A stretch of 64,000 bases of DNA, taken from contig NZ_LXEW01000021.1 in assembly GCF_001655055.1 (NCBI RefSeq), positions 43,238 through 107,237 of the forward strand, in the 5' to 3' direction. Positions within the stretch are counted from its first letter, which is position 1; each line of letters begins with the position of its first letter. Positions 10,111-19,891 of the stretch are shown piece after piece. The notes under the pieces were generated by a model, which made no database searches, was not told the origin of the DNA, and saw nothing but the letters and a program-made list of their open reading frames with translations. The DNA is from Providencia heimbachae ATCC 35613. GTDB taxonomy: Bacteria; Pseudomonadota; Gammaproteobacteria; Enterobacterales; Enterobacteriaceae. The translations under genes and the position numbers were made by a program.

Positions 10111-10147
10111 CAGCGAAGAAACTCCAGTAAGCCCTCTAGCGTATTCA

Positions 10148-10173
10148 GGCACTCATTTGAGTGCCTTTTTTAT
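10148..10173 (+). terminator. Intrinsic terminator between rnk and pmbA
   Basis: A perfect stem AGGCACTC / GAGTGCCT with a tight loop (ATTT) is followed by TTTTTTAT. This is a classic rho-independent terminator for rnk. It sits 23 bp before the convergent pmbA stop. Confidence 0.85.
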
Positions 10174-10195
10174 AAAATGAAGGTTTGTGCGAGGA

Positions 10196-11536
10196 CTATT
10201 CCCCTGCAATGCTCATTTCAGGGATCAAGACAGATCCACACTGAATATTACTGCGGGTTTCAATATCATCAGCAATCGTGACCATATTCGCCCACATATC
10301 TTTTAGATTACCGGCAATGGTGATTTCGCTAACAGGATATTGAATCTCGCCGTTTTCAACCCAAAAACCCGATGCGCCACGAGAATAATCACCGGTGATC
10401 CCGCTGACACCTTGTCCCATCAATTCAGTAACTACCAAGCCAGTTCCCATCTGCTTTAATAAAGCATCAAAAGTAAGACCTTGCCCTGCGATACGCCAAT
10501 TATGGATACCACCCGCATGGCCAGTGCTTTGCAGCCCTAATTTTCTGGCTGAATAGCTGGTCATCAGCCAGGTTTGTAATATACCGTTCTCAATAATATT
10601 ACGTTCACTGGTGCGAACACCTTCACTATCAAACGGTGAGGATGCAAGTCCCCCCATTAAGTGAGGTTGCTCATTAATGGTTAACCAGCTGGGTAAAATT
10701 TGTTTGCCTAAGCTATCAAGTAAGAAAGAGGATTTACGATAAATACTGCCACCACTAATCGCACCCACCAAATGACCAAATAGACCTGTAGCCACTTCTG
10801 AGGCAAAAATCACTGGCGCTTTCATGGTACGTAACTTTCTTGGTGCTAAGCGTGCCAACGTGCGCCTAGCGCATTCTTGGCCTACCCATTCAGGGGATTG
10901 CAACGCGCTCAAGCTACGACCAATCGTGTAGGCGTAATCACGTTCCATATCACCGTTATGCTCTGCAATCACACAGCTAGATATTGAATAACGGCTAGAG
11001 CTATAGCTTTGTAGCATGCCATGGGAGTTACCAAATACGCGCACACCATAATGGCCATTGAAGCTGCCCCCTTCGGTATTAACAATACGCGAGTCAGCAT
11101 TCAGTGCGGCCATTTCTGCTTGTGATGCTAATCTTATCGCTTCTTCAGGTGAGATTTCAGTCGCTTGAAAAAGATTCAACTCGGGTGCTTCAAAAGCCAA
11201 AAGTGATTTTTCTGCCGGCCCTGCACAAGGGTCTTCTGAGGTATAGCAGGCAATATCAATAGCCGCCTGTACGGTGCGCTCAATCGCTTCAGGACTTAAA
11301 TCTGTTGAAGATGCACTGCCTTTACGTTGTTGATGATAAACGGTGATCCCTAAAGCGCCATCACTGTTAAACTCAACATTTTCGACTTCACCTTGGCGAG
11401 TACTTACGCTAATACCGGTGCTTTTGTTTACAGCCACTTCGGCGGCATCGCAACGGCTGTTGGCAAATTCTAATGCGTGGGCGACCGCATCTTCTAATTT
11501 TTTACGTTGTTCGTTGACTTGATCAGTTACACTCAT
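10196..11536 (-). CDS. pmbA: Metalloprotease subunit PmbA/TldE
   Basis: PmbA (TldE) is the non-catalytic partner of TldD. The heterodimer degrades unfolded peptides, matures microcin B17 and helps degrade CcdA. The 446-residue protein shows the family's C-terminal [29 protein letters not shown] and [21 protein letters not shown]. It lacks the HExxxH motif that TldD carries. The start at MSVTDQ was preferred over one 11 codons upstream because it aligns with the E. coli N-terminus. Its partner tldD lies about 2.2 kb away in the same orientation. Confidence 0.96.
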   Translation of the reverse strand: MSVTDQVNEQRKKLEDAVAHALEFANSRCDAAEVAVNKSTGISVSTRQGEVENVEFNSDGALGITVYHQQRKGSASSTDLSPEAIERTVQAAIDIACYTSEDPCAGPAEKSLLAFEAPELNLFQATEISPEEAIRLASQAEMAALNADSRIVNTEGGSFNGHYGVRVFGNSHGMLQSYSSSRYSISSCVIAEHNGDMERDYAYTIGRSLSALQSPEWVGQECARRTLARLAPRKLRTMKAPVIFASEVATGLFGHLVGAISGGSIYRKSSFLLDSLGKQILPSWLTINEQPHLMGGLASSPFDSEGVRTSERNIIENGILQTWLMTSYSARKLGLQSTGHAGGIHNWRIAGQGLTFDALLKQMGTGLVVTELMGQGVSGITGDYSRGASGFWVENGEIQYPVSEITIAGNLKDMWANMVTIADDIETRSNIQCGSVLIPEMSIAGE

Positions 11537-11698
11537 GCATTTAGTCCAATAATGAGGGGTAAAAAGCAACTTTCTTCTCCAACATGCAAATGTCAGGTAG
11601 TCATTAGGGCTTTTTCCCAGTTACAATACATAATATATAAATACTAACATCCACAACACGGTAGGTCATCACTGTGTTATGTAAAAAGGAAAAACGAT

Positions 11699-12244
11699 AT
11701 GGCCACACAGCCTGAAGACTGGCTGGATGATATCCCAGCGCCAGAGGAAGAAGAGGACGATGAAATTATTTGGGTCAGCAAAAGCGAGATTAAACGTGAT
11801 GCTGAAATCCTGAAAAAACTGGGTGCAGAAATGGTCGATTTGAGCAAAAATGAGCTCGAACGTATCCCATTGGACAGCCAGCTACTTGAAGCGATTGAAC
11901 TTGCTCAACGCATTAAGCGTGAAGGCCGTCGTCGTCAGTTGCAGCTTATCGGTAAATTACTGCGTTCTCGCGATATCGAGCCGATCACTGAAGCTCTCGA
12001 TAAACTCAAAAATCGTCATAATCAACAAGCGGTTTTCTTTCATAAGCTTGAAGACTTACGTACCCGTTTAATTGAAGGCGGTGATGAGGTTATCGAAGAC
12101 GTCGTTGCACTGTTCCCTCACACGGACAGACAACAACTCAGAGCGCTAGTGCGCAATGCTAAAAAAGAGCGTGAAGGAAATAAACCACCCAAAGCTTACC
12201 GTCAAATATTTCAATATTTGAAAGAGCTGTCAGAAAGCGCTTAA
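11699..12244 (+). CDS. darP: Ribosome biogenesis factor DarP (YjgA)
   Basis: DarP (YjgA, DUF615) associates with late 50S precursors and helps form the peptidyl-transferase centre. It is 181 residues long (183 in E. coli), begins with an acidic segment ([20 protein letters not shown]) and is otherwise helical and charged. It is divergent from pmbA, the same arrangement as in E. coli. A GGA-containing ribosome binding site (AAAAGGAAAAACGAT) precedes the start. Confidence 0.96.
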   Translation: MATQPEDWLDDIPAPEEEEDDEIIWVSKSEIKRDAEILKKLGAEMVDLSKNELERIPLDSQLLEAIELAQRIKREGRRRQLQLIGKLLRSRDIEPITEALDKLKNRHNQQAVFFHKLEDLRTRLIEGGDEVIEDVVALFPHTDRQQLRALVRNAKKEREGNKPPKAYRQIFQYLKELSESA

Positions 12245-12251
12245 TGGATTT

Positions 12252-12288
12252 TCCCCTACGCCATCGATATGACTAGGGGAGCATCTTT
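12252..12288. terminator. Weak hairpin between darP and the hydrolase gene
   Basis: A 7-bp stem TCCCCTA / TAGGGGA with a 15-base loop is followed on the forward strand by GCATCTTTAT. It sits between convergent genes and may terminate either, but the U-tract is weak. Confidence 0.35.
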
Positions 12289-12292
12289 ATGG

Positions 12293-12916
12293 CTAGAAAT
12301 ATTTGTCTATCGTGGTAAGAAGTGTTGGAAATTCGGTATACCCTTCCCGATCGAGAAAATGCCCTGCGCCTTCTTCAATGATCACTTCCGTTTGTAAAGC
12401 TTGAGCCAATTCTTTTGAAGACTGGGGTGAGACAATTTCATCATTAGTTGAAATGATTGATATTCGTTTATCTGCAATATCAACTAATTCACCATAATTT
12501 AATTTATCAACAGTATGCACGCTCAACTCTGGCAAGGTAGCTTGCTCATCATCAAAACCTGAAACTAATATATACCCCCCTAATTTTTGACCTTCAACTC
12601 GCTGATGTGCTAAAAAACGCAATATGGTAATACAACCAAGGCTATGCCCAATAAGTATTGTGTTTTCATCAATATGAACAGGTAATTCAATTAGGTGTTG
12701 CAGCCATTTTTGAGGGTTTGGTGACAACGATTCAGGCATTTCAGGCACTTCAACGAAAGCCCCCAATGATTCCAATTCAGCCTTAAGCCAAGGAAACCAG
12801 TTTTTTGTAGGGGTTGCGGTATAGCCATGAACAATCACAAATTTCTTGTTTAGAAACCGATCATTCAATGCACTGATATTTTGAGAGGTCAGGTGTTGGA
12901 AAGTGATGGTACTCAT
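12293..12916 (-). CDS. RBBP9/YdeN-type serine hydrolase
   Basis: This is a 207-residue alpha/beta hydrolase of the RBBP9/YdeN family; its substrate is unknown. The nucleophile elbow is GHSLGC (Ser92). The likely triad partners are Asp159 (STNDEIVSP) and His186 (GAGHFLDREG). The early FVIVHGYTATPTKNWFPWL stretch gives the oxyanion-side loop. There is no signal peptide, so it is cytoplasmic. It lies 43 bp after the barstar gene and may be the last gene of the run from tldD. No partner enzymes nearby suggest a pathway. Confidence 0.85.
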   Translation of the reverse strand: MSTITFQHLTSQNISALNDRFLNKKFVIVHGYTATPTKNWFPWLKAELESLGAFVEVPEMPESLSPNPQKWLQHLIELPVHIDENTILIGHSLGCITILRFLAHQRVEGQKLGGYILVSGFDDEQATLPELSVHTVDKLNYGELVDIADKRISIISTNDEIVSPQSSKELAQALQTEVIIEEGAGHFLDREGYTEFPTLLTTIDKYF

Positions 12917-12959
12917 TCTAATTTTACCTGTTAGATTTACTCAGTATGCTTAGACTCTA

Positions 12960-13265
12960 TCATAACTCGCCAGTAGAACCATTAGCGCTTTTTGTTATAT
13001 CTAAGGCAAAAACAAATTCATCTTCCCACATGTCTTGCGCATCATTCATTACATCAATTACGTCTGAGAATTCAATACGCTGCTCAGATGTCATATGGGC
13101 GAAAATAAGCGTAACAGGTAACTCAATGCCTGCGGAAACAATATCCCACAGGGCATCAAGGTTGTGCCCGAACCAAGAAGGCAGCGAGAACCGTTGCTGA
13201 AATTGAAGATAAAAATCTTCAATATTGTTTATCTGACGAAAATCAAACACAACACGGTTACTCAT
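12960..13265 (-). CDS. Barstar-family ribonuclease inhibitor
   Basis: This 101-residue protein is homologous to barstar, the inhibitor that plugs the active site of barnase. The diagnostic helix WFGHNLDALWD (residues 31-41) retains both acidic contact residues, Asp37 and Asp41 (Asp35 and Asp39 of barstar). The aromatic at residue 31 replaces Tyr29. The C-terminal tail after ITKS is longer than in barstar. It is 12 bp downstream of a barnase homologue, so it is the cognate cytoplasmic immunity protein. E. coli keeps a relative (YhcO) without the nuclease. Confidence 0.92.
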   Translation of the reverse strand: MSNRVVFDFRQINNIEDFYLQFQQRFSLPSWFGHNLDALWDIVSAGIELPVTLIFAHMTSEQRIEFSDVIDVMNDAQDMWEDEFVFALDITKSANGSTGEL

Positions 13266-13277
13266 GGTTGTCGCCTT

Positions 13278-13760
13278 TTAATTCATTTGTTGAAAACTTT
13301 TATAATGATCGGTGGTGACAAAAACCATACCATCTGATGAATACATCAGGCGATCTGCACCTCGATGACCACAATTATAGTTAATATCCGCTTCATACCA
13401 TTGGCGATTTGGTGAGATAGGCAAACGTTTTTCACGATTTAAAAATCTATCACCACCGATGGCTTTACCCGGTAAGACTTCACACAAATTGCCTTTTTTA
13501 GCGTCCCATCCGGCTTGTCTTGCTTCTTTTTTTGTCACATAAAAAGCAGGTAATTTTTGGTATTTTTGCACATAACTGACGACTTTACTTTGCTGGGTTA
13601 GTTGGTCAATTTTTTGTGCATTTTCATTACGAATGGATTGTTCTGGCGGAGAAACAGGCCTTTCAGCCTGTTCTGTATCTTGTAAATCACTGCCTTTAAA
13701 ATAGAGGCTAAGCGCAATCAAGACCGCCATAATTAACATTGATGCAATACGTTTATTCAT
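13278..13760 (-). CDS. Exported barnase-family ribonuclease
   Basis: A guanyl-specific ribonuclease of the barnase/N1-T1 family. Residues 1-20 form a hydrophobic signal or anchor (IASMLIMAVLIALSLYF). A Gln/Glu-rich linker follows to about 58, then a full barnase domain (59-160). Catalytic residues align one to one: Lys77 (barnase Lys27), Glu123 (Glu73), Arg133 (Arg83), Arg137 (Arg87) and His152 (His102). Two cysteines absent from barnase (Cys93, Cys130) could form a periplasmic disulfide. It starts 12 bp after tldD and is followed by its inhibitor. It may be secreted or periplasmic, for nutrient RNA breakdown or competition. Confidence 0.93.
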   Translation of the reverse strand: MNKRIASMLIMAVLIALSLYFKGSDLQDTEQAERPVSPPEQSIRNENAQKIDQLTQQSKVVSYVQKYQKLPAFYVTKKEARQAGWDAKKGNLCEVLPGKAIGGDRFLNREKRLPISPNRQWYEADINYNCGHRGADRLMYSSDGMVFVTTDHYKSFQQMN

Positions 13761-13772
13761 TTAACCTCAAGA

Positions 13773-15218
13773 CTATGCAGTACCACCAACCGTTAGCTTA
13801 TCGAGCTTCAATGTTGGTTGCCCAACACCAACAGGCACACTTTGACCTTCCTTACCACACACGCCGACACCTTTATCTAACGCAAGATCATTACCAACCA
13901 TCGAAATTTGCTGCATTGCCTCAACACCAGAACCTATCAAGGTTGCCCCTTTGACTGGAGAAGTGATTTTTCCATTTTCAATCAGATAGGCTTCAGAGGT
14001 CGAAAATACAAATTTACCCGAGGTAATATCGACCTGACCACCACCAAAGTTAGGTGCATAAAGGCCTTTTTCTACACTGGCAATAATTTCTTCCGGTGTC
14101 GAATCACCTGCTAGCATATAAGTATTCGTCATTCGAGGCATCGGTAAATGCGCATAAGATTCACGACGTGCGTTACCCGTTGGTGAAACTCCCATCAATC
14201 GAGCATTCAGTTTATCTTGAATATAATTACGCAAAACACCATTTTCTATTAGGACATTATATTGTCCTGGTACGCCCTCGTCATCGATAGCTAATGAGCC
14301 ACGACGTCCAGCAATAGTGCCATCATCAACCACAGTACACAGTGGTGATGCAACTAATTCACCCATCTGCCCAGAAAAAACAGACGTACCACGGCGATTA
14401 AAGTCACCTTCTAAACCATGACCAACAGCTTCATGCAGCAATACCCCCGGCCAACCTGCACCAAGTACGACAGGCATCATTCCAGCAGGGGCGGCAATAG
14501 CAGATAAATTGACTAATGCCATGCGCACTGCTTCACGAGCATATTGCTCAGCGACGATTTGCCCTTGATGGATTTCTAAAAAGTATTCATAACCATAACG
14601 ACCGCCGCCGCCACTCGCTCCACGCTCACGCTTACCGTCATGTTCAACCAGCACACTGACGGATAAACGCACTAACGGGCGAATATCCGCCGCTAAAGTA
14701 CCATCGGTGGCTGCAACCAATACTTGCTCATAAACACCCGTTAAGCTGGCATTAACTTCGATAATACGCGCATCTTCAGCTCTAGCTATTTGATCAACAC
14801 GGTGCAGCAAATCAATTTTTTCTTCACGAGATAAGCTATTTAACGGATCAGCTTGTGAATACAATCTTTTGTATTCAACATTCGTGAGAATTTGCGATTT
14901 ACCTGATCCTTGCTCATTCACAATACTGCGTGCAGCCGTGGCACTTTGTGTCAGTGCCAGCAAGGAAATTTGGTCGGCGTAGGCAAACCCTGTTTTTTCA
15001 CCACTGACCGCTCTAACACCAACACCTTGGTCGATATTATACGAGCCATCTTTAATGATCCTATCCTCGAGTACCCAAGATTCATGGAAACTAGACTGGA
15101 AGAATAGATCGGCGTAATCAAGGCGACGCTCAGATAACATCCCTAAAATATCGTGCAGGTTTTCTTGCTCAAGGCGATTGGCGGTCAGCAAATGATCGCT
15201 GACAGAAGCTAAACTCAT
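13773..15218 (-). CDS. tldD: Metalloprotease TldD
   Basis: TldD is the catalytic subunit of the TldD/TldE (PmbA) peptidase, which processes microcin precursors and unfolded peptides threaded into the dimer. The zinc site [11 protein letters not shown] spans residues 262-272 (His262, Glu263, His267). The conserved C-terminal [19 protein letters not shown] and [18 protein letters not shown] are present. It has 481 residues, the E. coli length. It follows the nitrilase-family gene by 5 bp and precedes the barnase gene by 12 bp. Confidence 0.98.
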   Translation of the reverse strand: MSLASVSDHLLTANRLEQENLHDILGMLSERRLDYADLFFQSSFHESWVLEDRIIKDGSYNIDQGVGVRAVSGEKTGFAYADQISLLALTQSATAARSIVNEQGSGKSQILTNVEYKRLYSQADPLNSLSREEKIDLLHRVDQIARAEDARIIEVNASLTGVYEQVLVAATDGTLAADIRPLVRLSVSVLVEHDGKRERGASGGGGRYGYEYFLEIHQGQIVAEQYAREAVRMALVNLSAIAAPAGMMPVVLGAGWPGVLLHEAVGHGLEGDFNRRGTSVFSGQMGELVASPLCTVVDDGTIAGRRGSLAIDDEGVPGQYNVLIENGVLRNYIQDKLNARLMGVSPTGNARRESYAHLPMPRMTNTYMLAGDSTPEEIIASVEKGLYAPNFGGGQVDITSGKFVFSTSEAYLIENGKITSPVKGATLIGSGVEAMQQISMVGNDLALDKGVGVCGKEGQSVPVGVGQPTLKLDKLTVGGTA

Positions 15219-15223
15219 ATTGG

Positions 15224-16078
15224 CTACTCTTTTGTTGTTTCTTTCTTAATCAAAGATGTCAATTGCGGTCTAAAGCGATTGTGTTTCACCACTCTAATTT
15301 GCTCACGCATGACACTCAAACTGTCGGTTTTAATATTCAATACCGTCGATGCAACTGCATCAACGTTTCGTTTCATGACCTTGCCCCAGCCATCAACGGC
15401 TAGACTATGCCCCCAAGTGCGACGCGTACCATGTACGCCAACTTGAGCAGGCGCTAGAATATAGCATTGATTTTCAATGGCTCTAGCACGTAATAGAGGT
15501 TCCCAATGGGCTTGCCCGGTATAACGCGTGAATGCGGCAGGCACTGAAATAATTTCCGCGCCTTGTTCACGTAATGCTTGGAATAAACCAGGAAAACGCA
15601 AGTCATAACAAATCGTCATCCCTAAACGCCCTACAGGGGTATCAACGACCGTGATATGCTCACCACGTTGATAAATGACAGATTCATTATAATTGCCTTG
15701 CTCATCTTCAATATTTACATCAAACATATGAATTTTGTCATAACGCGCTTTGATATTCCCTGCGGAATCAAAAAGTAAGCTACTACTGGTAATACGAGCC
15801 GGATCTTCACGACTAATCATTGGCATTGAACCAATCAAAATCCACACATTATAGCGCTTCGCCATTGCACGTATCGCATCTTGCAGGGGCCCTTTTCCTT
15901 CTACCTCGGCTTTTTTACGATAAACTGCCGCATCCGCAAATAACAGCGCATTTTCAGGCGTCAGTACTAGCTCAACTGATTCTGGCAACTGTTTGATTTG
16001 TTGCTCAATTTGCGCCAAATTGTGTTTAGTATTATCTCCGCTACATAACTGCAAAAGTGCAACGTTTCCCGTTTTCAT
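15224..16078 (-). CDS. Nitrilase-superfamily amidohydrolase (Nit1/Nit2-like)
   Basis: A 284-residue carbon-nitrogen hydrolase with the complete Glu-Lys-Cys triad: Glu42 (LTPENAL), Lys115 ([10 protein letters not shown]) and Cys157 ([11 protein letters not shown]). The sequence resembles the Nit1 group, which acts as deaminated-glutathione amidase (metabolite repair), but this exact substrate is inferred. Its start shares a base with the yhdP stop. E. coli lacks a gene here between yhdP and tldD; a nit gene at this place is common in other enterobacteria. Confidence 0.88.
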   Translation of the reverse strand: MKTGNVALLQLCSGDNTKHNLAQIEQQIKQLPESVELVLTPENALLFADAAVYRKKAEVEGKGPLQDAIRAMAKRYNVWILIGSMPMISREDPARITSSSLLFDSAGNIKARYDKIHMFDVNIEDEQGNYNESVIYQRGEHITVVDTPVGRLGMTICYDLRFPGLFQALREQGAEIISVPAAFTRYTGQAHWEPLLRARAIENQCYILAPAQVGVHGTRRTWGHSLAVDGWGKVMKRNVDAVASTVLNIKTDSLSVMREQIRVVKHNRFRPQLTSLIKKETTKE

Positions 16079-19000
16079 TACTCTTGAGTCTCCTTAAGTT
16101 GACGTAATACTTCATCAATTTTCGGCTCGTCCACGCTACCTGTCACACGATAACGGATGACAGAAATTTTACTCCATAGCGGCCCGAGCACTTTAGATGC
16201 AGCAAACACCGCTGCACCGGCAAATGGATTAATCACAAATGCGGTTGCTACACCTACTGTAGCAGAAATTTCCGGTGTGATGACTGCCTCAATATTAATT
16301 TGACGATTAACCAAGTCAATATCACCATTTAACGCAATGTCCGCAACTAACCCATCAATATAAAAATTCTTTGAACTCAGAATACCATTATGAATTTTGG
16401 CGTCGCCTTTAATAGAGTCAAAATCAAAATCATCATTAAATGTATCGCGAAAATCTAAGCGAAGTTTACGCAGTAGCGCATCAAAGCTCATTAATCGCAA
16501 AATTTGTCCCGCACGACCACCGCCCATTTGTGCAATAGCCCCTTTGCCAAGTTTTGTGGATAATTTGCCATTTAATGATGTTAGATCTGGCGACCAAGGT
16601 ACATTTTTCCAATTTAAATCAAATTCAATAGCGTATGGGGATTCAATAATCGGGACAAGGACACCAAAATAAGCGGCCGTTTCATCAAACGCATCCCCCG
16701 TTAAAGAACCCGCTATTTGTGTTTCATTAATACTACCGCTGCGCCATAGTGCATCGACTTTTAACTGTGCGGCACTATTACTGAGTGTCCCACCCGTCAG
16801 CTGTATTTCATTGCCTTTTGGCTGTAAGTTAGCTTTGATTTCGCCCAACTTTTGCCCACCAATCCAACAATCAAGGCAATAAAAATTAACCGCAGGCCAA
16901 TCACTAAAATCAAATGTTGATGTTTGCTCTGGGCTATTTTGTGTCTGAGCAATGGATATCGGGTTGTAATACAAGTAATCCAGTTTTAACGCCCATGGCT
17001 TTTGAGCGAATATTTCTAATTGCCCTTTTAAGTTTTCACTATCAACACGAACCAGTTGATCGCGACTGTATAAATTGTATGAAAAACTTAAATCATTCCA
17101 AACCTGCCCACCTAAATAAAGGGAAGGTACTTTGACTTGCACAATTTCAGGTAGCGTAATTTTAGCCACGCCATCCCCAACATTTGAAGATAATAATCCA
17201 CTTGCCAATTTTTCCCAGTCCATATCCGTCACGGGTGGGAGATCCACTAAAACAATCGACGTTTTAGGTAAATCAGGGACTTTATTCTTCCACGCAGCAA
17301 TATGCGCTTTTTCCAGTTTGAGTGGCTCGCGACTTAATAACCATTGTGTGTTAAAACCAAGACGTTGCCCAATATCACCACCGACAACTAACTGCTCCGT
17401 GGTGCCTTTCGCTTGCACATTAATCTGACCTAGCTGATGAAGCAACTCACTATTTAATGCAGGTAATTGGCTTTTTAGTTGCTTTAGCCCCGCAGTAAAC
17501 TCAATTTGCAACTTTGGATTTTCTTTTGTTGATTCAGGTATTGTTATCCCTACATGGCTTTTCCACTCACTGCTTCCTGAGACTTTCTGTTTAATCGCAT
17601 TCGGGATCATCGCAAGTTTATCCAGCGCCCAATTACCGGCCAAATTTACATCAACCTGATAATCTTTTTTACCCGTTAATGTTGAAAAATCAATGGCTAT
17701 CGGCTGACCAAACCATTCACCTTTTAATTTATCACCAATCAAATCACCATTATTAAACTGAAAACTGCCGGTTAATGCCGAAATTTTGCTATCAATTGGC
17801 TTAATAAATAAATCATTTTTATTTAAATGGACTTGTCCTTTAGCTATCACCTCTTTCCCAGCAGAAAGGGGAATAGACAAGTCAAGGCTACCGTTCACAA
17901 CACCACCGATTTGTAATTCGTCTAACGTATCACCTATAGAGTGAGCCATTGGCGTATGGGTGAAATACTGTTGAATTTGTTTGCCTGTTCCACTGATGTT
18001 TGCATCAATAAACAGCATTTGATCGGTGTAATCACGAATAATGGCATCTAGATTAGTTGCAGTGGCATCGCCAAGTTTGACTTCCGGCACATGCATATAT
18101 AAACCCGCACGTTTAAAATCTAAATCAATATCTAAATCTAATAACGCAGGCCACTCACTGTCGTATTCAAAGGTTGCATCGCGTAATGGTACCGAAACTT
18201 GAAATTGCCCATCATTATTGTCGTATGGGAAATTAGCCGGATCGCCTTTATAAACTAAAGTTGCATTCTCAACATTGCCGGCAATAATTGCTTTTGTCAG
18301 ATAATCTGCAACATCTTGCCCCATCAATTTTTGAGGGAAATAACGCCATGCATCCCCAGCATCATCTAGGCGTATCCCCGCTAAGATAGCTAAATCAGCA
18401 GATTTATTTTTCTTTGCTTGGGCGTAGCTAAATTCACCATTTGCCCATAATGATTTGGCTTGTACATCAACAGACTTACTCCATAACTTGAATTCACTGT
18501 CATTATTCAGCCAATAGAGTTGCCCCTTAGCACTATTAATTTCGAAGGGCGCTTTAAATTCATCACGATAATCTATCTGACTATCTTGTAAGGTAAAGGA
18601 GAGCTCACCACCTTCCATATCGCCAGCTAAAACACCCGAGAAATGCTCAACAGAGGGTAACTGTTTCCATTTTCTCCAGCTAACATCCCGCCAATCCATA
18701 CTGATTTGCGTATGATCAAGCGTATCTTGTGTTAAATCGAGGGAGAATTCAGTTACAACACCCGTCGGTTGACGATGCTGCCAATCTTGAACCATTTCTG
18801 GTGTCACAAATGAAAATGTGGGTAATACCTCACTTAAACGCTCAAGTTCGATATTTTTAGCACGGACACGCCAATGATCTTTATCTTGATATTTTTTCGA
18901 GGAGGGTAAATAAAGTACGGATACACTCCCCTTCGGCCAGATATATTCATTGGTTTTTAAAGTATCCAGTTCGGGAATATTAAAAAGCCACCCATTACCT

Positions 19001-19869
19001 TGTCGCTTCATTCTCAATAACAGATCATTTACCTGAAGGTTTTGCGCTAACGTATTTTCGCCCCAATTAGCTTCACCTTGCCGTAACTGAACTAAGCCAT
19101 TATCAATACGCTTGTTTTTGATCGTTACCCAAGAAGAGAGACTAAAATTAGCATCTCTTAACCCTGTATTGTCACGTAGCCAGCGACTTAACCAAGGCTG
19201 CATATCGATATTATCCGCTTGTAAATAAACAATACCATCGCTCAACGCGCCGTTTTTGTCATAAGCATCGAGTTTAATTTGCAAATAACTGTGCTGTTTA
19301 TTTAACGTTTCAAGGCTGACAAATCCTTGAGCACGATGCCGCTCATTTTGATTCAACCATGAAAGCTCAGGTAAGATTAGTGTTATTTTTTGTTCTGAAG
19401 GGCTGAGAAAACTGAGTTGGCTATCCTTTAATACAAAATGGTCAAATTGGCGTAAAAACAAATCTTCGACAGCATCTAATGAGGTGCTATCTGTTGGGCC
19501 ATCTAAACTAAAGGGAACTTTATGATCAACATGAAGCTGATAGAAGGTCAAATCACGAAAACGCCAGCGTAATGAAAACAGTGAATTCCAAATATCTAAT
19601 TCAACTGAAATTTTACTCACGCTAGCATCGGTTTTTTCACTTTTTAAATTGACATTCGATAGCGTAAAAACAGGACCAAAATATCGCCAAGCCCCATCTA
19701 TTTGCTTAATGTCTAATGCAATATCTGCGCGTTTTTCAATATAGCCGATGATATCTTGACGATAATTGTCAATATTGGGTAAGAGAAAACGTAGCCCCGT
19801 CAACACTAACGCGCAGAGCAACAATACAATTGCTGTCGTCACTAATACTACGCGTGGTAGTCGTTTCAC
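16078..19869 (-). CDS. yhdP: AsmA-like envelope protein YhdP
   Basis: YhdP is a very large bridge-like AsmA-family protein of the inner membrane. With TamB and YdbH it moves phospholipids to the outer membrane. An N-terminal transmembrane helix (about residues 8-28) is followed by a DUF3971 repeat region of beta-strands forming a long groove. A C-terminal AsmA domain contains LIGDKLKGEWFG-like repeats and ends with hydrophobic VGVATAFVINPFAGAAVFAASKVLG. It has 1263 residues, the expected size. It follows rng by 22 bp in the mre-rng-tldD run. Confidence 0.96.
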   Translation of the reverse strand: MKRLPRVVLVTTAIVLLLCALVLTGLRFLLPNIDNYRQDIIGYIEKRADIALDIKQIDGAWRYFGPVFTLSNVNLKSEKTDASVSKISVELDIWNSLFSLRWRFRDLTFYQLHVDHKVPFSLDGPTDSTSLDAVEDLFLRQFDHFVLKDSQLSFLSPSEQKITLILPELSWLNQNERHRAQGFVSLETLNKQHSYLQIKLDAYDKNGALSDGIVYLQADNIDMQPWLSRWLRDNTGLRDANFSLSSWVTIKNKRIDNGLVQLRQGEANWGENTLAQNLQVNDLLLRMKRQGNGWLFNIPELDTLKTNEYIWPKGSVSVLYLPSSKKYQDKDHWRVRAKNIELERLSEVLPTFSFVTPEMVQDWQHRQPTGVVTEFSLDLTQDTLDHTQISMDWRDVSWRKWKQLPSVEHFSGVLAGDMEGGELSFTLQDSQIDYRDEFKAPFEINSAKGQLYWLNNDSEFKLWSKSVDVQAKSLWANGEFSYAQAKKNKSADLAILAGIRLDDAGDAWRYFPQKLMGQDVADYLTKAIIAGNVENATLVYKGDPANFPYDNNDGQFQVSVPLRDATFEYDSEWPALLDLDIDLDFKRAGLYMHVPEVKLGDATATNLDAIIRDYTDQMLFIDANISGTGKQIQQYFTHTPMAHSIGDTLDELQIGGVVNGSLDLSIPLSAGKEVIAKGQVHLNKNDLFIKPIDSKISALTGSFQFNNGDLIGDKLKGEWFGQPIAIDFSTLTGKKDYQVDVNLAGNWALDKLAMIPNAIKQKVSGSSEWKSHVGITIPESTKENPKLQIEFTAGLKQLKSQLPALNSELLHQLGQINVQAKGTTEQLVVGGDIGQRLGFNTQWLLSREPLKLEKAHIAAWKNKVPDLPKTSIVLVDLPPVTDMDWEKLASGLLSSNVGDGVAKITLPEIVQVKVPSLYLGGQVWNDLSFSYNLYSRDQLVRVDSENLKGQLEIFAQKPWALKLDYLYYNPISIAQTQNSPEQTSTFDFSDWPAVNFYCLDCWIGGQKLGEIKANLQPKGNEIQLTGGTLSNSAAQLKVDALWRSGSINETQIAGSLTGDAFDETAAYFGVLVPIIESPYAIEFDLNWKNVPWSPDLTSLNGKLSTKLGKGAIAQMGGGRAGQILRLMSFDALLRKLRLDFRDTFNDDFDFDSIKGDAKIHNGILSSKNFYIDGLVADIALNGDIDLVNRQINIEAVITPEISATVGVATAFVINPFAGAAVFAASKVLGPLWSKISVIRYRVTGSVDEPKIDEVLRQLKETQE

Positions 19870-19891
19870 CGGTTTCTCCTCAAACGCAATG

